Part shown: positions 59,360 through 64,000 of the stretch, piece after piece
Layout of the letters: each line of letters opens with the position of its first letter
Position numbering within the stretch: position 1 is the stretch's first letter
Assembly: GCF_902806685.2 (NCBI RefSeq)
Contig: NC_048547.1
Coordinates: forward strand, 806,001-870,000
DNA from: Maniola hyperantus
Taxonomy: Eukaryota; Arthropoda; Insecta; Lepidoptera; Nymphalidae
Reading direction: 5' to 3'
DNA: 64,000 bases
Notes under the pieces: model-generated
Seen by the model: only the letters and a program-made list of their open reading frames with translations
What the model was told of the DNA's origin: nothing
Database searches by the model: none
Position numbers and translations under genes: made by a program

Positions 59360-59435
59360 TTTGGTAGGTGATATCATAAAAAAAGATTCCGACGAATTGA
59401 GAACCTCCTCCTTTTTTTGAAGTCGGTTAAAAATT
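59360..59435 (+). mobile_element. Fragment of the GAAGTCGGTT repeat
   Basis: AAAAAAAGATTCCGACGAAT, TGAGAACCTCCTCC and TTTTTTTGAAGTCGGTTAAA, as at 3930-3990. Confidence 0.65.
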
Positions 59436-59534
59436 GGGTAATGGCGACCATGCCATCGAGCGCGAAGAGGGTGTTTAAGTACATTTTAAAACCTGAGAAA
59501 GCATTAGGCAACGGTACTAGAAGGGATTAGACCA

Positions 59535-59715
59535 GTAGGTCGATTTCGTAAAACCTGCATCAATTTTTACCTACTACAATCTAAATTGTTGTAATTGGCT
59601 GAATTTGTGCGATTCTTGTTGCAACAATGCATTGTAGCCAATAGTGAGCGGGTATCAACCAGTCAGAGGTGATTGCGATCGTGACATTGTAGCTTTCATT
59701 CTACCGCATTCGAGC
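59535..59715 (-). mobile_element. MITE-M, diverged copy
   Basis: CAGTAGGTCGATTTCGTAAA, ACCTGCATC, AATTGGCTGAATTTGTGCG, GTTGCAACAATGCATTGTAG and ATTGCGATCGTGACATTGTA. It has more substitutions than the other two copies. One of the three CCAAT boxes is lost (CCAGTCAG). Confidence 0.65.
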
Positions 59716-59720
59716 AGCTG

Positions 59721-59876
59721 GGTCCACATTGGGGGATAGGACTAGGGTCCATATTAGGCAATCAGACCAGGGTCCATATTAAGCAATCGGACCAGGGTCC
59801 ATATTGAGCAATCGGACCAGGGTCCATATTGAGCAATCGGACCAGGGTCCATATTGAGGGATTGTATCAAGGTCCA
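59721..59876. repeat. 25-bp minisatellite, six units
   Basis: GGTCCATATTGAGCAATCGG then ACCAG repeats at 59721, 59746, 59771, 59796, 59821 and 59846, plus a partial unit. The first and last units are the most diverged, as is usual at array edges. Confidence 0.95.
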
Positions 59877-60214
59877 ATACATTTTTGCGTTCGTTTTTAT
59901 CATCAAAAAGCTTAACACTCTTTGATAATGCTAGTAAATCATTGATTTTACATCAACACGGATGAGAGGACGTAATATCTATCGCCATTTAAGAAACACA
60001 GTGACCACACTCCATTGATCTACATGTAAATGAAACACGAGTGACGGGGGAGGTCAAGCGGGACTGGGCGGGCTTGATAAATGACCAGCGCGATAAACAT
60101 GGCCACTTTATCACGAGGGCGGCCATGATTTATTCATACGCGTGTCGGATATGAGAGCTTGCAATTTGTTACTCCGAAACTTCCTTTGCGTCTTTTGAAA
60201 GTGGCTGAATTTAT

Positions 60215-60510
60215 ACTAGCTGATGCCCAGTGGCGTGCAGCTCATAGAGGCATAAAAGCACTGCTTACCCAAGAAATAGTTACCCTAGTTGAAATAGCTT
60301 AATGCTCAATGTAAGTAGGTACCTTCCTAACTACTGCTTACCCTGGCTTTGAACCGTGTGCACGCCACTGCTGATGCCCACTACGTACTTTGTAAGCGTG
60401 GTTTTAGATTTTTAAAAATCCCGTGGGAAATCTTTGATTTTCCGGGATAATAAGTAGCCTATGTCACTCTCCAGGTCTTTATCTATACCCATGCAAAAAA
60501 GAAGTCCGCT
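60215..60510 (-). mobile_element. Helitron-like H2 split by a hAT-type MITE
   Basis: ACTAGCTGATGCC, then the MITE with its duplication, then CTGATGCCCACTACGTACTT and on to TTATCTATACCCATGCAAAA. The 5' portion beyond 60510 is missing. Confidence 0.75.
60228..60370. mobile_element. hAT-type MITE, copy 3, nested in H2
   Basis: CAGTGGCGTGCAGC ... GTGCACGCCACTG flanked by CTGATGCC on both sides (60220-60227, 60371-60378). H2 copies elsewhere show the empty site, confirming the 8-bp duplication. Confidence 0.93.
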
Positions 60511-60511
60511 C

Positions 60512-61925
60512 CGTTGCGAAGACTGTTCGAAGTGATTCTTCGAAGTGGCCGTCATACAAAAACGTACGGTCTACTCATTCGATTCACACATCATTCATCA
60601 TTCATACATACTCGATTCGTATTTTTACGAAATCCGTGATTTGACGGATAAGTGCACAAACGCCATTTAGTATGGACTATTTTGAGTCAATGACGTGTAA
60701 GATGTAACACGCAATTAGCAAGTTATTACAACAGCGAGGCACATCTGCCTCGTGTCTCGGATGATGGACGAGGCGGAGCTGTCAGCGAGGCGGCACACAT
60801 CGGGATGTGAGTTCTGCTTGACACTGAGGCACCTATGATTAATGAGCTTTAGTTCAAGAAACCTTGTTTCCCACAATTTTGTTCTTCCTTCACCGTTATC
60901 CCACAGAACAAGAATGGCATCCTTATGTGGCAGCTAATCTACTCGCTTCTGCTCAAAGTTTCTCTTTTGAACCACTAAGGTTGTTTTTTTGTTTGGAGCG
61001 CCCTTCCGACGTCCGGGTTTCCTGCCACGCATAACTTGAGTATCTTAAAGGTAAAATAGGCAATATAAAAACAAAAAGGCTAACAGGCATCTTTTAGCTT
61101 TTAGGCACGCAGGCTCAAACTTAGAGCTCATCACTGTTATCCTGTGCAATAAATTTAGAAAAACCTATTTTCTAAAACAAAGCTTTACTTTCGAAGGTGC
61201 TTTTACTATTATAGTATTAATCCTTCTCAAAATAAAATTCTTCGTCATCTCAAGTGTTTAATTTATACCCAAATTGCCCTTTGTATCATTTCATTTAGAA
61301 TAATATCTTAGGAGATATCACGAAATTAAAATAATGGTTAGTGATGTTCTGTACACTTATTAGGGGTTTTTGCTTAGATTCTGATCTGCTGTGTTTATAT
61401 TTAGATATTTTACAGTTACAATTTGTTTTGTATGCCTTTACAATAAAAATAAAAAATAAAAATAATCAAAACAGACAGACACACTTTTGTTTTTATAATA
61501 TTAGTAGGGATGAGGAAAAAATTGCGATGAAGGAAGTCGATTAAAATTTTTCAAAATGCGAAATCATTCACTGGTAGCAGATAATTAAATTAATCATTTA
61601 CTGGTATCATTTAAAATGATACAAACGCCACGATTAAATCAATGAATCATGTTAATGACTTATTATGATCGCGATCGCAATCTAAGGTGAAGCTTAATTG
61701 TTTAGATACTTATCATCTCTATCTAACTAATTAAATCTTCACTTTATTATAATAAAATCTAATACTTAATCTTATCTGGACGAACACCAGTTGCTCTAAA
61801 TCTAAGATTTTGATCAGTTTAGTATATCTACGAATACCTACTACTTTATTGTGAGTGCCAAAATGGGTTTGTTTTTTGGTTTGTCCTTTAATCGCGCTGC
61901 GACGGTACGACGAACAGATCGACGT
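60512..61925. other. Long stretch without recognised feature
   Basis: Short frames only. GCGAGGCACATCTGCCTCGTG (60734) and GAGGCGGAGCTGTCAGCGAG are the only GC-rich parts. An ACAG microsatellite and TTTTATAATATTAG near 61475 may be the worn end of an H3-type repeat. Confidence 0.4.
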
Positions 61926-61929
61926 GATT

Positions 61930-62205
61930 TTTAGGGTTTCGTACCTCGAAAGAAAAAACGGAACCCTTATAGGATCACTTTGTTGTCTGTCTGTCTGTCT
62001 GTCGGTCTGTCAAGAAACCTACAGGGTACCTACTTCCCGTTGACCTAGAATCATGAATATTGGCAGGTAGGTAGGTCTTATAGCTGACATTCGGGTAAAA
62101 ATCTGAAAACTGTGAATTTGTGGTTACATCACACAAAAAAATTAAACTGTGGTCATGAACTAATAATTAGTATTTTCAATTTTTGAAGTAAGATAACTAT
62201 ATTAA
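61930..62205 (+). mobile_element. Family R repeat, 3' truncated
   Basis: TTTTTAGGGTTTCGTACCTC, CCTTATAGGATCACTTTGTTG, a GTCT run, GTTGACCTAGAATCATGAAT and TTTTTGAAGTAAGATAACTA. It stops before the CTCGCACTTGGCCGG end. Confidence 0.7.
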
Positions 62206-63170
62206 TTTTATTTTTATTTTTATTTTTTTAGTGCTTGGGCATATTATCTTGTCATTTATATCGATGGTAGTTAAACATTTGGAGAGTGAATCTCGTGGGA
62301 ACTCTATGATTTTCCTTGAGATATAAGCATCATAAGTATATGACCGTCTTCGAAATGCAAGCTATCTCTGTATCCAACAGAAATGGTTAAACGGATGGGC
62401 CGTCTAATAAGTACGGTCGGCCTCAGAATTCGAGTAGCAATTCCGCAAAACTATTGCATCAAAAACCAGTCGCACTTATGACTTTTATCTATAAACTTTT
62501 TCAAGTCAAGAGTGAATAGGCATCTTCTAGGCAAGCGCGCTTCAACTTGGGTTGCATCATCACTTGCCACCAGGTCTGTTTGCAGCCAAGCGCTAGTCTA
62601 TAAATAAATAAAAACCCGCCACACACACACTCAGATGTGCGCACAACCGTGCCGTGCAGTGCAAGCATTGACTTATATATTATATTACTTCGTATGGACA
62701 GGGCTATTGAAGAAACAAAATGGCACCGACTCAGTGGTGATTTAGCACCAATGCAACCTCAGTGACGTCTGGATTTCAAACGGGTAGTATCTAAGAGGTG
62801 GCTGATTTATTTGGTTCCAAAACCGTGAAAATTTTTGTTCGCTTGACCATATCTTGTCATTTATATCAATGAGTGCAAGTGAATTCAACCATGAAGGTGC
62901 TACACGAGTTTTGGCCTTTGACTGTACATTTTCAGTACTGAAAATTACGTTGCGCTCGGCGAGTGCAGCAATTGCATCTTCCGATGTAATCTACAGCAAA
63001 CTGATAAATTTTATCCTCAATTATCCATCAATATTTTATCTCAGATATCCTAAAAAGATAAATTGTTGCACATCTATTATTGACATCTACTTAATTAGAT
63101 GATAATCACAGTGATATGAACTAAAAACCTAATTATGATGATTATCAGAAAATGATTATAATCGTATACT
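62206..63170. other. Stretch without recognised feature
   Basis: AAAATGGCACCGACTCAGTG at 62719 and TTTTTGTTCGCTTGAC at 62835 also occur in 12513-12545 as AAAATGGCACCGACTTAAAA and TTTTGTTCGCTTGACATTG. This suggests an unclassified dispersed repeat. No gene found. Confidence 0.4.
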
Positions 63171-63175
63171 TTTAT

Positions 63176-63362
63176 ACTAATGTTACAAAGAGGTTTGTTT
63201 GTAAGGTAATCTCTGGAACTACTGAACTGATTTTGAAAATTCTTTCACGAGTTGAAAGCTACATTATTCCTATTTTACATGCTGTATTTTTTTTCAAAAA
63301 ATTAGAGATCCCTACAAAAGTTGTAATAAGCTACCCGTGAGAGGCCTGGGCGGGCCGCTAGC
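63176..63362 (+). mobile_element. Helitron-like element, H3-related
   Basis: TATACTAATGTTACAAAGAG, GGTAATCTCTGGAACTACTG and TTGAAAGCTACATTATTCC match 42910-43080. The 3' end GGGCGGGCCGCTAGCT differs. Confidence 0.65.
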
Positions 63363-63364
63363 TA

Positions 63365-63667
63365 ATCTTCTTCTAAATATATAAAAGGAAAAGGTTACTG
63401 ACTGATCTATCAACGCACAGCTCAAACTACTGAACGGATCGGGCTGAAATTTGGCATGCAGATAGCTATTATGACGTACGTAGAGTGTAGACGTCCGCTA
63501 AGAAAGGATTTTTGAAAATTCACTGCTGGACATAGGTCTCTTGTAGGGACTTCCACGCGCAACGATCTTGCGTCCCCTGGATCCAGCCGCTCAACAACAT
63601 CAACAACTCTATAAAATAGGGGTTTGTTTGTGTAGTCCACGTGGACGAAGTCGCGGGCATAAGCTAG
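63365..63667 (+). mobile_element. Helitron-like H1 with an RTE-X piece inside
   Basis: TTCTAAATATATAAAAGGAA to GATTTTTGAAAATTCA, then a foreign piece (63522-63608), then TATAAAATAGGGGTTTG to GCGGGCATAAGCTAGT. The inserted piece, CTGCTGGACATAGGTCTCTT, GTAGGGACTTCCACGCGC then ATCCAGCCGCTC, is the RTE-X 3' end, flanked by ACTCT/CAACAACA-like sequence and no clean duplication. Confidence 0.75.
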
Positions 63668-63697
63668 TAAGAAAATAGATCTAGCTATAGTACGCAA

Positions 63698-63828
63698 CAG
63701 GTTGAGATAGCAATCGGGTTTTGAGGCGGAGAAACATCCCGCACACCCGCACGTCACCCGGTGCGGTATAGCGCGGGGGCTGTGCGGGTGTGCGGGTGTC
63801 CCCACCCCAATTGCCATCTTGACCTGTC
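63698..63828. mobile_element. MITE-G with GC-rich core
   Basis: ACAGGTTGAGATAGCAATCG at the left and AATTGCCATCTTGACCTGT at the right are imperfect inverse ends. Inside, CCCGCACACCCGCAC and GTGCGGGTGTGCGGG form a second inverted pair. No flanking duplication is clear. Confidence 0.6.
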
Positions 63829-64000
63829 GCCTATAGTAGATTCGAAATATAAAACACATGATAGACACGCGAGGGCGCCACCTGAGAGCAATTTGTTATA
63901 TTAACACAAGAATTAAAATGAGCCGTTTCGACGAACACAATTCACTTTGCGGCCCTTCCCCCATTTTCTTACCCTTGCCACAGTGTAGGCTATATCAGTG

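Noticed and set aside
59721..59876. CRISPR-like short repeats
   Set aside because: Period 25 with no spacers; a plain minisatellite.

Overview
The window reads as transposon-dense, AT-rich insect DNA, most probably lepidopteran (moth or butterfly). The evidence is four families of short Helitron-like elements ending in CTAG(T), several tRNA-headed SINEs, many RTE-type LINE tails, R1-like and Jockey-like LINEs, and no prokaryotic gene organisation. I found no host gene I can defend. Every coding region I support belongs to a mobile element, and the stretches between them look like intergenic or intronic DNA. Family names used in the entries: H1 to H4 (Helitron-like), SINE-A to SINE-D (tRNA-headed), RTE-X and RTE-Y (two RTE-type LINE families), LINE-K (a LINE known here from its 3' end), R (dispersed repeat ending in the GGTTCCGTACC motif), tail-T (a LINE or SINE 3' end with a GACTTT hexamer tail), MITE-E, MITE-F, MITE-G and MITE-M.

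Layout. 0-15 kb: a hexanucleotide microsatellite, Helitron-like and SINE insertions, a LINE inserted in another LINE's 3' end with a visible 10-bp target duplication, a large inverted repeat, several MITEs, a 149-bp tandem duplication and fragments of RTE-type LINEs. 15.4-17.8 kb: a complete IS630/Tc1/mariner transposon with an intact 535-residue DD82E transposase, 31-bp inverted repeats and a TA duplication, sitting in the 3' tail of a LINE fragment. 17.9-34 kb: mostly non-coding DNA with nested SINEs, Helitron-like copies and MITEs (hAT-type with 8-bp duplications, MITE-E with CTG duplications). 34.1-42.5 kb: the richest part, with a solo-LTR-like element, a 5'-truncated R1-like LINE with intact RNase H and a perfect 13-bp target duplication, and a 6.1-kb composite in which MITE-E arms enclose a full-length two-ORF Jockey-type LINE. 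42.5-64 kb: more of the same families, a six-unit 162-bp satellite array (55.85-56.82 kb), a 25-bp minisatellite and several near-perfect hairpins.

How they relate. The genes are selfish elements and do not form a host pathway. The Jockey-type LINE has its own RNA-binding protein (ORF1) and endonuclease/reverse transcriptase (ORF2). The Tc1/mariner-like element encodes the transposase that would act on its own ends. The MITEs, SINEs and short Helitron-like copies have no coding capacity and would depend on enzymes supplied from elsewhere. The two intact coding elements and the perfect target duplications indicate recent activity in this lineage.

Boundaries marked by target duplications or terminal inverted repeats were read base by base. 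Other repeat boundaries are approximate, and family names rest on recognising motifs without any database search.
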